This document shows positions 42,478-51,284 of a stretch of DNA of 64,000 bases, piece after piece. Under the pieces are notes generated by a model, which searched no databases, was not told where the DNA came from, and saw only the letters and a program-made list of their open reading frames with translations. The stretch's first letter is position 1, and every line of letters starts with the position of its first letter. The position numbers and the translations under genes were made by a program. The DNA comes from CAMDHY01 sp046156265 (GTDB lineage: Bacteria > Pseudomonadota > Alphaproteobacteria > Rhizobiales > Segnochrobactraceae), in assembly GCF_046156265.1 (NCBI RefSeq), contig NZ_JAWDIR010000047.1, forward strand, positions 124,001 through 188,000, written 5' to 3'.

Positions 42478-43863
42478 TCAGCCGCGCCCGGCGCGGCGGC
42501 CGAGCAGTACGGAGCCGCCGACGCCGAGCACCATCAGGCCGACGAAGATCCACGGCAGCACGTCGAGCGGCGCCGGCGGCACCGGCCAGACCGAGCCGTA
42601 GAGGACGTAGGCGAGCACCGCGAGGGCGAGGGCGGCGACGATCGCATGATGGGGCCTGAGCTGCCCCTCGCGCCGCAGGAAGATCGGCATGGCGATTGCG
42701 GTGAGGCCATAGGCGAGGATGCAGCCGAAGGTCGAGAAGGTGCCGAACCAGTCGTAGACGTCGAGCGGCCTGGCAAATGACGTGAGCGTCAGGCTGAAGC
42801 CGAGACCGATCACCACCGCCACCCAGACCGCGATCGACGGCGCGCCGCGCACCGGGTCGAGCCGCCCGAGGACGGCCGGCAGGGCCCCGCGGCTCGCCAG
42901 CGCATAGGCGACGCGGGAGGAGGCGACGAGCGTCGCCACCACGCAGGTGAACAGGCTGATCGCCGCGCCGACCGAGACCAGCAGGCCGAGCCCCGGCAGG
43001 TCGAGGGCGCGGGCGAGATGGTCGAGGGGAGCGCTCTCGGTCGCCACCGCGATGTCGTAGCGGTCGAAGCCAAGCACGATGACGTAGGCGGAGAACACGA
43101 AGAAGACGCCGGTGATCAGCGGTGCCAGCAGCAGCGTGCGGGGGATGTCGACGAGCGGCCGCCGTGCCTCGCCGCCGAGCGAGGCGGCCGCCTCGAAGCC
43201 GACGAAGCTCAGGACGCAGATCAGGAGAGCACTGTTCATACCCGCCATCGAGACGCCGTCGAGGCTGAACTGGGAGAGGTCGACCGCGATGCCCTGGCGC
43301 GACAGGATAGCGAAGCCGAGCAGGGTGACGAGCAGCATCGAGAGGCCCTCGAGCGCCAGCATCAGGACCGTCGACACCCGCACGTCGCGCAGCGCCAGCG
43401 CCGCTGCGCCGACGCCGGCGACGGCGACCAGCACCACCGTCGGCACGGACAGCCCGGCCATCTTGAAGATCGCCTCGAGGTAGGCGGCGCAGCCGGCGAG
43501 CGTCGCGACCGGCACCGCGAGATAGGCGAGCAGCAGCGCCCAGGCGGTGACGAGCCGCGCGTTGGGGCCGAGGCCGTGCGCCACGAACTCCGACAGGGAG
43601 CCTGCGCCGGCAAAGCGCCGCGCGAACGGCACGAGGGTGAGGGCGACGAGCAGCACCGCCACGGTGCCGATCAGGTAGGCGAGCCAGGAGGCGGAGCCTG
43701 CGGCGGCGAAGACGAGGGCGATGTTGATGGTCGGTGTCGTCGAGGGCGCCAATCCGGCCACCGACTGCCCGAGCATGCCGACGAACCCGACGGACCGGCG
43801 CAGCCCAGCCGCCTCGGAGGCCGTCGTACCGGTCGTCCCCGTCGTCGCCGCGTCGTCACCCAT
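42478..43863 (-). CDS. APC-family amino-acid/amine permease
   Basis: This 461-residue membrane protein shows about twelve hydrophobic segments and the APC-family start (LRRSVGFVGMLGQSVAGLAPSTTPTINIALVFAAAG, with the substrate-binding backbone loop). Other segments such as FVGFEAAASLGGEARRPLVDIPRTLLLAPLITGVFFVFSAYVIVLGF are typical. The substrate is likely an amino acid or small amine, but the sequence does not decide which. It lies downstream of betA on the same strand, about 70 bases away, so co-expression with choline oxidation is plausible. Confidence 0.9.
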   Translation of the reverse strand: MGDDAATTGTTGTTASEAAGLRRSVGFVGMLGQSVAGLAPSTTPTINIALVFAAAGSASWLAYLIGTVAVLLVALTLVPFARRFAGAGSLSEFVAHGLGPNARLVTAWALLLAYLAVPVATLAGCAAYLEAIFKMAGLSVPTVVLVAVAGVGAAALALRDVRVSTVLMLALEGLSMLLVTLLGFAILSRQGIAVDLSQFSLDGVSMAGMNSALLICVLSFVGFEAAASLGGEARRPLVDIPRTLLLAPLITGVFFVFSAYVIVLGFDRYDIAVATESAPLDHLARALDLPGLGLLVSVGAAISLFTCVVATLVASSRVAYALASRGALPAVLGRLDPVRGAPSIAVWVAVVIGLGFSLTLTSFARPLDVYDWFGTFSTFGCILAYGLTAIAMPIFLRREGQLRPHHAIVAALALAVLAYVLYGSVWPVPPAPLDVLPWIFVGLMVLGVGGSVLLGRRAGRG

Positions 43864-43931
43864 CCCGCGCCCCCGCGCTCCACCCTATGCGACGGCGATA
43901 GCACATCGGCGGGATTGGGGGGTGCGGGTTG

Positions 43932-45596
43932 CTACCGCTGCCGCTCCTCCCACCCCTCCGCCACGAAGTAGGGGGCGTTGGAGGGGGCCAGCGCCGGCCG
44001 GCCGCGGAGGATGTCGGAAGCTTTTTCGCCGATCATGATGGTGGGGGCGTTGAGGTTGCCGGTGGTGACCTGCGGCATGATGGAGGAGTCCACCACGTGC
44101 AGGGCCTCGAGGCCGTGCACCTTCATCGTGGCGGGGTCGACGACGGCCATCGGATCGCTGGCGCTGCCCATCTTGCAGGAACACGAGGGATGGTAGGCGC
44201 TCTCGACCTTCGCCCGCACGAAGGCGTCGATCGCCTCGTCGGTGACGATGTCGGCGCCCGGCTGCAGCTCGCGGCCGCGATAGGGGTCGAAGGCGGCCTG
44301 GGCGAAGATCTCGCGGGTGAGGCGCACGCAGGCGCGCATCTCCACCATGTCGTCGGGGTGGCTCAGATAGTTGAAGAAGACGCGCGGCTTCTCCAGCGGA
44401 TCGGGCGAGCGCAGGCGGACCCATCCGCGGCTCTTCGAGCGCATCGGGCCGACATGGGCCTGGAAGCCGTGTTCCGAGGCGAGTCCCTGGCCGTCATAGG
44501 TCACGGCGAGCGGCAGGAAGTGGTACTGGATGTCGGGATAGCGGATGCCGGCGCGCGAGCGGATGAAGCCGCAGGTCTCGAAGTGGTTGGTGGCGCCGAG
44601 GCCGTCCTTGAAGGCGAGCCAGCGCATGCCGATCAGCGCCTTCGCCAGCGGGTTCATCGATGAGTAGAGCGTGATCGGCTGCGTGCAGGCGACCTGGAAG
44701 TAGAACTCCAGATGATCCTGCAGGTTCTCGCCGACACCGGCCAAGTCGTGGACGACGCCGATGCCGTGCGACTGCAGCTCCGCCGCCGGGCCGACGCCGG
44801 AGAGCTTCAGAAGCTGCGGCGAGTTGATCGGCCCGCCGGCGAGGATGACGCCACGGCGGGCGGTGGCGAGATGCTCGGCGCCGCCGCGGCGATATTGGAC
44901 GCCGGTGGCGCGGCGGCCGTCGAACGTCACGCGGGTGGCGAGCGCGCCGGTGAGCACGCGCAGGCCCGGGCGCTTCATCGCGGGCTTCAGGTAGGCGTTG
45001 GCCGCGGAGGAACGGACGCCGTGCTTCACCGTCATGTCCATCCGCCCGAAGCCTTCCTGGCGGTAGCCGTTGACGTCCTCCGTCTCGGCATAACCCGCCT
45101 GTTGCGCCGCCTCGACGAAGACGCGGTAGAGCGGGTTCTTCAGCTGCCCGTAGCGAGTGCCCAGCGGGCCGTCGGCGCCGCGATACTCGTCGCCGCCCTC
45201 CGCGCGCGTTTCGGCGCGCTTGAAGTAGGGCAGCACGTGGCGGTAGCCCCAGCCGCTGGCGCCCTGCTCCTCCCAGCCGTCGAAGTCGAGCGGGTTGCCG
45301 CGGATGTAGACGAGGCCGTTGATCGACGACGAGCCGCCGAGCACCTTGCCGCGCGGCGTGTGCAGGCGGCGGCCGCCGAGCCCGGGCTCCGGCTCGCTCT
45401 CGTAGAACCAGTTGTACTTCGGCATGTTCATCGGGATCGACAGCGCGCTCGGCATCTGGATGAACACCGAGCCGTCGCCGCCGCCGGCCTCCAGCACCAG
45501 CACGCTGACACCGGCATCCTCGGTCAGCCGGGCCGCCAGCACGGACCCGGCCGAGCCGGATCCGACGATGATGAAGTCGTAGGTGTCGGCCTGCAT
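43932..45596 (-). CDS. betA: Choline dehydrogenase
   Basis: BetA oxidises choline to betaine aldehyde at the membrane. The protein has 554 residues, the usual length. GMC-type FAD motif: DFIIVGSGSAGSVLAARLTED at the N-terminus and TPRGKVLGGSSSINGLVYIRGNPLDFDGWE. The C-terminal SYHPSCSCKMGSASDPMAVVDPATMKVHGLEALHVVDSSIMPQVTTGNLNAPTIMIGEKASD holds the conserved His-Asn pair region. The ATG at 45596 has GAGAAG upstream and begins 8 bases after the betB stop, so the genes are one unit. Confidence 0.96.
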   Translation of the reverse strand: MQADTYDFIIVGSGSAGSVLAARLTEDAGVSVLVLEAGGGDGSVFIQMPSALSIPMNMPKYNWFYESEPEPGLGGRRLHTPRGKVLGGSSSINGLVYIRGNPLDFDGWEEQGASGWGYRHVLPYFKRAETRAEGGDEYRGADGPLGTRYGQLKNPLYRVFVEAAQQAGYAETEDVNGYRQEGFGRMDMTVKHGVRSSAANAYLKPAMKRPGLRVLTGALATRVTFDGRRATGVQYRRGGAEHLATARRGVILAGGPINSPQLLKLSGVGPAAELQSHGIGVVHDLAGVGENLQDHLEFYFQVACTQPITLYSSMNPLAKALIGMRWLAFKDGLGATNHFETCGFIRSRAGIRYPDIQYHFLPLAVTYDGQGLASEHGFQAHVGPMRSKSRGWVRLRSPDPLEKPRVFFNYLSHPDDMVEMRACVRLTREIFAQAAFDPYRGRELQPGADIVTDEAIDAFVRAKVESAYHPSCSCKMGSASDPMAVVDPATMKVHGLEALHVVDSSIMPQVTTGNLNAPTIMIGEKASDILRGRPALAPSNAPYFVAEGWEERQR

Positions 45597-45604
45597 CGGA
45601 CTTC

Positions 45605-47065
45605 TCAGTACGGCGCGTCGATGGGGGCGAGGGCCACGTAGACGCTCTTCAGCTGCGTGTAGTGCTCGATCGCAGCCTTGCCGTTCTCGCGGCCGAGGCC
45701 GGAGCGCTTGACGCCGCCGAAGGGGAGCTCGATCGGCGTGATGTTGTAGTGGTTGATCCAGCAGGTGCCCGCTTCCAGAGCCGCCACCGCGCGGTGGCCG
45801 CGGGTGAGGTCGCGGGTGAAGACGCCGGCGGCGAGGCCGAACTCGGTGGCGTTGGCGCGCTCGATCACCTCGTCCTCACTGTCGAAGGCGAGCACCGTCA
45901 TGACGGGTCCGAAGATTTCTTCGCGCACGATCGCCATGCCGTCCTCGCAGCCGTCGAAGACGGTGGGCTCGACGAAGGCGCCGCGGGCGAGGGCGCCTGC
46001 GGAGACGCGCTTTCCGCCGACGGCGAGCTGCGCCCCCTCGGCGACGCCCTTCTCGATGTAGCCGAGCACCTTCTCCATGTGGCCGGCCGAGATCAGTGCG
46101 CCGACCTGCGTCCTCGGGTCGAGCGGGTCGCCGACGACCATCTTCTTCACCCGCGCCACGAGCTTCTCGAGGAACGCCGCCTTCACCGAGCGGTGCACGA
46201 AGACGCGCGTGCCGTTCGAGCAGACCTCGCCGGCGGAGTAGAAGTTCGCCAGCAGCGCGCCGGAGACGGCATTGTCGAGGTCGGCGTCCTCGAAGACGAT
46301 CAGCGGCGACTTGCCGCCGAGCTCGAGCGTCACCTGCTTCAGCGTCGTGGCGGCGTCGGCCATCACCTTCATGCCGGTGCCGACCTCGCCCGTCAGCGAC
46401 ACCTTGGCGATGGCGGGGTGGCGCGTCAGTAGGCGGCCGGTGTCGGCGAAGCCCTGCACGACGTTGAAGACGCCGTCCGGCACGCCGGCCTCCGCCATGA
46501 TCTCGGCGAGCTTGACGGCGGTGAGCGGGGTGAGCTCGGCCGGCTTGAAGATCATCGCGTTGCCGCAGGCGAGCGCGGGGGCCGACTTCCAGCAGGCGAT
46601 CTGCAGCGGATAGTTCCACGCACCGATCCCGGCGACGATGCCGAGCGGCTCCCGGCGGGTGTAGCCGAAGGCCGACGGGCCGAGGTCGATGTGCTCGCCG
46701 GCGAGCGAGGCGGCGAGGCCGGCATAGTATTCGATGCAGTCGGCGCCGGAGATGACGTCGACGACCGAGGTCTCCTGGATCGGCTTGCCGGTGTCCTGCG
46801 TCTCCAGCCGCGCGAGCTCGTCGTTGCGGGCGCGCAGCAGGTCGGCGACGCGCTTCAGCACGCGGCCGCGTTCGGTGCCGGTCATGCGGGCCCAGAGCTT
46901 CTGGCCGGCGCGGGCGGCGGCGACCGCGGCGTCAACCTCGGCGGCGCCGGCGATCTCGACCTCGGCCAGCACCTCGCCGGTGGCGGGGTTGATGGTCTCG
47001 AAGGTCTGGCGTTCGGCAGCGTCGATCGGCCGGCCGCCGACGTGGTTGCGGATGATGCTGGACAT
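45605..47065 (-). CDS. betB: Betaine aldehyde dehydrogenase
   Basis: BetB oxidises betaine aldehyde to glycine betaine with NAD(P). From the ATG at 47065 the enzyme has 486 residues. Seen: IVAGIGAWNYPLQIACWKSAPALACGNAMIFKPAE, the general-base Glu in QVTLELGGKSP and the nucleophilic Cys in AGEVCSNGTRVFVH, and the C-terminal WINHYNITPIELPFGGVKRSGLGRENG. There is no stop codon between betI and this ATG in the same frame, so a BetI-BetB fusion of about 690 residues is possible alongside internal initiation; the AGG ribosome site before 47065 is weak. Confidence 0.95.
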   Translation of the reverse strand: MSSIIRNHVGGRPIDAAERQTFETINPATGEVLAEVEIAGAAEVDAAVAAARAGQKLWARMTGTERGRVLKRVADLLRARNDELARLETQDTGKPIQETSVVDVISGADCIEYYAGLAASLAGEHIDLGPSAFGYTRREPLGIVAGIGAWNYPLQIACWKSAPALACGNAMIFKPAELTPLTAVKLAEIMAEAGVPDGVFNVVQGFADTGRLLTRHPAIAKVSLTGEVGTGMKVMADAATTLKQVTLELGGKSPLIVFEDADLDNAVSGALLANFYSAGEVCSNGTRVFVHRSVKAAFLEKLVARVKKMVVGDPLDPRTQVGALISAGHMEKVLGYIEKGVAEGAQLAVGGKRVSAGALARGAFVEPTVFDGCEDGMAIVREEIFGPVMTVLAFDSEDEVIERANATEFGLAAGVFTRDLTRGHRAVAALEAGTCWINHYNITPIELPFGGVKRSGLGRENGKAAIEHYTQLKSVYVALAPIDAPY

Positions 47066-47686
47066 GCGGGTCGGCCTCGGAGCGGGGAGGGAGCCGGCCT
47101 TCAGGGCGGCCTCAACGGAGGAATCGACGAAGGCGACGGCGATGGCGCGCGCGGCGGTGCTGTCGGTCTCGTGGGTGTCGGAGAGGGTGGCGCGCAGCCA
47201 AAGCCCGTCGATCATGGCGGCGGTGGCCACCGCGATGCGCTTGGCGTCGGCGGACGAGACCAGCGCCCGCAGCGCATGGCGCAGGTTCGACAGCATGCGC
47301 TTCTGGTAGACGACCTGGACGCGGCGCAGGCGCTGCGAGTGGATGACCTGGCCCCAGAAGGCGAGCCAGACCGAGCCGGTGCGGCGGTCGAACTCCTCCG
47401 GCGCGAGGTTCGCCTCGATGACGGCGCGCACCCGCTCGTGCGGCGTGCGGGCGCTCGCGAGCCTGCGGCCGGCGGCGCGGCCGACGCGGCTCGCCATGTG
47501 CCTGAGCGTCGCCTCCAGCAGCGAGTCCTTGTCGCCGAAATAATGCGAGACGAGGCCGGGCGAGACGCCGGCGCGCCGGCCGATGAGAGCGAGCGTCGTC
47601 GCCCCGAAACCGACCTCGGCCAGCGTCTCGATGGTCGCCTCGATCAGCTGGAGGCGCCGGTCGTCCTCGGTGGCGATCCGCAACAA
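47066..47686 (-). CDS. betI: TetR-family repressor BetI, in frame with betB
   Basis: BetI is the choline-responsive repressor of the bet genes. The best start is the TTG at 47686, after GCGAGGCGGG; the open frame runs further up to 47857, but the BetI-like sequence begins here (RIATEDDRRLQLIEATIETLAEVGF). The helix-turn-helix is TTLALIGRRAGVSPGLVSHYFGDKDSLLEATLRHM, then the ligand domain with FWGQVIHSQRLRRVQVVYQKRMLSNLRHALRAL. The protein would be about 207 residues, but no stop follows: the frame continues straight into betB at 47065. Two matching operator palindromes (47704 and 47874) lie immediately upstream. Confidence 0.9.
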
Positions 47687-47703
47687 GACCCGCCTCGCAT
47701 CCC

Positions 47704-47719
47704 TTGATTGGTCGTTCAA
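47704..47719. promoter_or_regulatory. BetI operator-like palindrome, proximal to betI
   Basis: TTGATTGGTCGTTCAA, flanked by C and G (arms CTTGA and TCAAG, 8-base spacer). It is 18 bases upstream of the TTG start chosen for betI. It shares 13 of 16 bases with the site at 47874 and has the TTGA-N8-TCAA geometry expected for BetI boxes. Confidence 0.65.
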
Positions 47720-47873
47720 GCAGGCGGCCCCCGCGCAGACGGATGCCGCCGATGATGGCCCGGTCGTCAGCGCCGGGGTTGCCCCCGCGCCGATCGCCGG
47801 ACTGGCCAAATTATGAGCGTTTTCGGGCTGGAACAAGTCGAAAAAAGTGCGTGACAACGGCGCGGGAAGGGCA

Positions 47874-47889
47874 TTGAATAGCCGTTCAA
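47874..47889. promoter_or_regulatory. BetI operator-like palindrome, choX side
   Basis: TTGAATAGCCGTTCAA with outer flanks giving CATTGA-N8-TCAATG (47872-47891). It lies in the 366-base divergent gap between betI and choX, 160 bases upstream of the choX start, and could control the choline transporter. Confidence 0.65.
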
Positions 47890-48051
47890 TGGACCCGGCT
47901 GGTGGAGGCCGCGTCCGTCGATGCCGTCACCGTGACGGCCCTCGCCGCTGTGCGTGCGGAGGGTCTCGCGGGAGGCGTCGCCGGGGCCGGGTTCGAGGGG
48001 TTTGCCGGCACGAGCGCGAAGCGCCGCCGGCGGAGAGGGAGACCAGCAGGC

Positions 48052-49047
48052 ATGTCGATCAGCTCTTCCCGCAGCACGTTCTCGTTCCGCAGCAGCATCC
48101 TGACCCGTCGGGCGTTCGCCGCCGCGGCGCTGTCGCTCGCCGTCGTCGTGACGGCCGCTCCGGCCGACGCCGCCGACCCCGAGGCGTGCAAGGTCGTGCG
48201 CTTCGCCGACGTCGGCTGGACCGACATCACCGCCACCACGGCGCTCGCCTCGACGGTGCTGGAGGGCCTCGGCTACGAGCCGAAGACCACCATCCTCGCC
48301 GTGCCGGTCACCTACGCCTCGCTGAAGAACAAGGACATCGACGTCTTCCTCGGCAACTGGATGCCGACGATGGAAGCCGACCTGAAGCCCTATCTCGAGG
48401 ACAAGTCGGTCGAGACGGTCGGCGTCAACCTCGAGGGCGCCAAGTACACGCTGGCGGTGCCGGCCTTCACCTATGACGCCGGCCTGAAGTCGTTCGCCGA
48501 CATCGCCAAGTTCAAGGACAAGCTCGGGGGAAAGATCTACGGCATCGAGCCCGGCAACGACGGCAACCGGCTGATCCTCGAGATGATCAGCGGTGGCCAG
48601 TTCGGCCTCGACGGCTTCCAGGTGGTGGAATCGAGCGAGCAGGGGATGCTCGCCGAGGTGGCCCGCGCCACCCGCCGCAAGGAGGACATCGTCTTCCTCG
48701 GCTGGGAGCCGCACCCGATGAACGCCAACTTCGAGATGAAGTACCTCGATGGCGGCGACGACGTCTTCGGCCCGAACTACGGCGGCGCCACCGTCCACAC
48801 CAACGTCCGCGCCGGCTACCTCGAGGAGTGCCCGAACGTCGGCGCGCTCGTGAAGAACCTCAAGTTCTCGCTCCCCATGGAGAACGAGGTGATGGGCAAG
48901 ATCCTCAACGACGGCGAGGATCCGGCCAAGGCCGCGAAGGACTGGCTGAAGGCGAACCCGGCCGCTCTCGACGGCTGGCTCGCCGGCGTCACCACCTTCG
49001 ACGGCCAGCCCGGCCTGCCGGCGGTGAAGGCGAGCCTCGGCCTCTGA
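48052..49047 (+). CDS. choX: Choline ABC transporter, substrate-binding protein
   Basis: ChoX is the periplasmic choline-binding protein. From the ATG at 48052 (GAGAGGGAGACC upstream) it has 331 residues; an upstream start would add 50 residues without resemblance. A signal peptide is present (ILTRRAFAAAALSLAVVVTAAPADAAD). The mature domain shows VRFADVGWTDITATTALASTVLEGLGY, VPVTYASLKNKDIDVFLGNWMPTME (aromatic residues that form the quaternary amine box), KIYGIEPGNDGNRLI and FLGWEPHPMN. A palindromic element follows 28 bases after the stop and separates it from the permease gene. An upstream BetI-like site suggests choline-responsive expression. Confidence 0.95.
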   Translation: MSISSSRSTFSFRSSILTRRAFAAAALSLAVVVTAAPADAADPEACKVVRFADVGWTDITATTALASTVLEGLGYEPKTTILAVPVTYASLKNKDIDVFLGNWMPTMEADLKPYLEDKSVETVGVNLEGAKYTLAVPAFTYDAGLKSFADIAKFKDKLGGKIYGIEPGNDGNRLILEMISGGQFGLDGFQVVESSEQGMLAEVARATRRKEDIVFLGWEPHPMNANFEMKYLDGGDDVFGPNYGGATVHTNVRAGYLEECPNVGALVKNLKFSLPMENEVMGKILNDGEDPAKAAKDWLKANPAALDGWLAGVTTFDGQPGLPAVKASLGL

Positions 49048-49075
49048 GGCGTTCCTCGCGGATTGGGTGCCTTCG

Positions 49076-49209
49076 TCCCTCCCCTGCCAGGGGGAGGGAC
49101 AGCCGGCGTAGCCGGCAGGGTGGGGCCCGTCTTTGACGTGCCACCCCCGTTGACGGGCCCCCACCTGCCGACCTGCGGTCGGCTGTCCTCCCCCCTGGCA
49201 GGGGGAGGA
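49076..49209. repeat. Type-1 element (arm B + inverted arm A), choX-choW spacer
   Basis: Arm B begins at 49076 (outer hairpin 49076-49099, inner stem GCCGGC/GCCGGC with loop GTA, then GTGGGGCCCGTC). The inverted arm A begins near 49151 (GTTGACGGGC), has inner stem CCGACC/GGTCGG with loop TGC, and ends at 49209. It starts 28 bases after choX and ends 29 bases before choW. Confidence 0.9.
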
Positions 49210-49238
49210 CGGTCGCGAGCCATTCGGGGTGGGCGCCC

Positions 49239-50090
49239 ATGTACGACTGGATCACGGACCACAAGATCCCCGTCGGCCGGTGGATCGCGGCCTTCATCAC
49301 CTTCCTCACCGACAATTTCGAGTGGCTGTTCGACGCCATCTCGCTGGTTCTGAGTGTCCTCATCAACGGCACGACGGCCGGCCTCCTGTGGGTGCCGCCG
49401 ATCATCCTGATGGCGATCATCACGGTCGCGGCCTACTTGCTGCACCGCTCGATCTGGCTCGCGGTGTTCATCTTCCTCGGGCTCCTGTTCATCGCCAATC
49501 TCGGCTACTGGGAGCGCACGCTCGAGACCTTGTCGCTGGTGATCTGGGCGACGGTGGTGAGCGTCCTCATCGGCGTGCCGATCGGAATCGCGGCGGCGCA
49601 CCGGCCCTGGCTCTATCAGGCGATGCGGCCCGTCCTCGACCTGATGCAGACGCTGCCGACCTTCGTCTACCTGATCCCGACGCTGGTGCTGTTCGGCCTC
49701 GGCGTCGTGCCCGGCCTGATCTCGACGGTGGTGTTTGCGGTGCCGGCGCCGATCCGGCTCACCCATCTCGGCGTCTCGTCGGTGCCGACGCAGCTCGTCG
49801 AGGCCGGCAAGGCCTTCGGCGCCACCAACCGGCAGCTCCTCTACAAGGTCGAGCTGCCCTACGCGCTGCCGATGATCATGGCCGGCGTCACCCAGTGCAT
49901 CATGCTCAGCCTGTCGATGGTGGTGATCGCCTCCCTCGTCGGCGCCGACGGCCTCGGCGTGCCGGTGCTGAGGGCGCTCAACACCGTCAACGTCGCCATG
50001 GGCTTCGAGGCGGGCATCGCCATCGTCATTCTGGCGATCGTCCTCGACCGCGTCTTCAAGCGTCCCGAGACGCGCCGGAAGGGAGGCTGA
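49239..50090 (+). CDS. choW: Choline ABC transporter, permease
   Basis: ChoW is the membrane permease of the choline importer. It has 283 residues and about six hydrophobic helices (AVFIFLGLLFIANLGYW, LVIWATVVSVLIGVPIGIAA, FVYLIPTLVLFGLGVVPGLIS). The binding-protein-dependent transport signature loop is visible (VEAGKAFGATNRQLLYKVELPYALPMIMAGV). It is separated from choX by a palindromic element and from choV by four bases, so choW and choV are tightly coupled. Confidence 0.94.
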   Translation: MYDWITDHKIPVGRWIAAFITFLTDNFEWLFDAISLVLSVLINGTTAGLLWVPPIILMAIITVAAYLLHRSIWLAVFIFLGLLFIANLGYWERTLETLSLVIWATVVSVLIGVPIGIAAAHRPWLYQAMRPVLDLMQTLPTFVYLIPTLVLFGLGVVPGLISTVVFAVPAPIRLTHLGVSSVPTQLVEAGKAFGATNRQLLYKVELPYALPMIMAGVTQCIMLSLSMVVIASLVGADGLGVPVLRALNTVNVAMGFEAGIAIVILAIVLDRVFKRPETRRKGG

Positions 50091-50093
50091 GCC

Positions 50094-51281
50094 ATGCCGG
50101 CCGTCGAGTTCCAGAACATCGACATCATCTTCGGCAAGGAACAGGCGAAGGCGCTGTCGATGGTCGACGCGGGGGCGACCCGCGACCAGATCCTCGCCGA
50201 GACCGGCGCCGTGCTGGGTGCTGCCGGCGTCAGCCTCGGCGTCGAGCGCGGCGAGATCTGCGTTCTGATGGGGCTTTCCGGCTCCGGCAAGTCGACGATC
50301 ATGCGGGCGGTCAACCGGCTGAACACGGTCGCGCGCGGCGCCGTGCTGGTGGAACACGGCGGCAAGACCGTCGATGTCGTCAGCTGCGACGAGGCCACCC
50401 TGCGCGATCTGCGCATGCACACCGTCTCGATGGTGTTCCAGCAGTTCGCGCTGCTGCCGTGGCGGACGGTGCGCGAGAACGTCGGCTTCGGACTCGAGCT
50501 GCGCGGCGTCGGCTCGGCCGAGCGCAAGCGCATCGTCGACGAGAAGCTCGCCCTCGTCGGCCTGTCGAACTGGGCCGACAAGCACGCCCACGAGCTTTCC
50601 GGCGGTATGCAGCAGCGCGTCGGACTCGCCCGGGCCTTCGCCACCGACGCCGAGATCCTGTTGATGGACGAGCCGTTCTCGGCGCTCGACCCGCTCATCC
50701 GCGACAAGCTGCAGGACGAGCTCCTCGATCTGCAGTCGAAGCTGCGCAAGACCATCCTGTTCGTCAGCCACGATCTCGACGAGGCGCTGAAGCTCGGCAA
50801 CAAGATCGCCATTCTCGAGGGCGGCCGCATCGTCCAGTGCGGTACCGGCGAAGACATCCTGCTGCGCCCGGCGAACGACTACGTCGCCGAGTTCGTCAAG
50901 CACATGAACCCGCTCAACGTGCTGCGCGGCACCTCGGTGATGACCCCGGCGGCCTCGCTGGTGCGCGAGGATGGCGCGGTGCTGGTCGACCGCGGCGGCC
51001 GCATCCGCGTCGCCGTCGACGCCGAGGACCGGCCGATCTCGGTTTCACTCGACGGCCGCGTCGGCACCATCGCGCACTGCGACCCCGAGGGAAACGTCAC
51101 CGACGCCGTTCGCGCCGCCGAGGTGTTGATCGCCCCGGTCGACCTGTCGCTGAAGTCGGCGATCGTGCTGAAGCAGGAGACGGCGCACCCGATCCTGCTG
51201 GTCGACCAGCTCGGCCGCCTCGCCGGTCTCTGCGGCGACGAGGAGATCTACCGCGGTCTGCTGCGGCGCGGGCAGAACTGA
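50094..51281 (+). CDS. choV: Choline ABC transporter, ATP-binding protein
   Basis: The 395-residue ATPase has Walker A GLSGSGKSTI near residue 61, signature LSGGMQQRVG and Walker B ILLMDEPFSALD, followed by VSHDLDEALKLGNKIAILEGG. The N-terminal 35 residues and the C-terminal 150 (with NVLRGTSVMTPAASLVREDGAVLVDRGG) are the extensions of the quaternary-amine (QAT/ProV-like) subfamily; the C-terminal domains resemble CBS repeats. It drives ChoW with ChoX. The next gene is convergent. Confidence 0.94.
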   Translation: MPAVEFQNIDIIFGKEQAKALSMVDAGATRDQILAETGAVLGAAGVSLGVERGEICVLMGLSGSGKSTIMRAVNRLNTVARGAVLVEHGGKTVDVVSCDEATLRDLRMHTVSMVFQQFALLPWRTVRENVGFGLELRGVGSAERKRIVDEKLALVGLSNWADKHAHELSGGMQQRVGLARAFATDAEILLMDEPFSALDPLIRDKLQDELLDLQSKLRKTILFVSHDLDEALKLGNKIAILEGGRIVQCGTGEDILLRPANDYVAEFVKHMNPLNVLRGTSVMTPAASLVREDGAVLVDRGGRIRVAVDAEDRPISVSLDGRVGTIAHCDPEGNVTDAVRAAEVLIAPVDLSLKSAIVLKQETAHPILLVDQLGRLAGLCGDEEIYRGLLRRGQN

Positions 51282-51284
51282 GGA

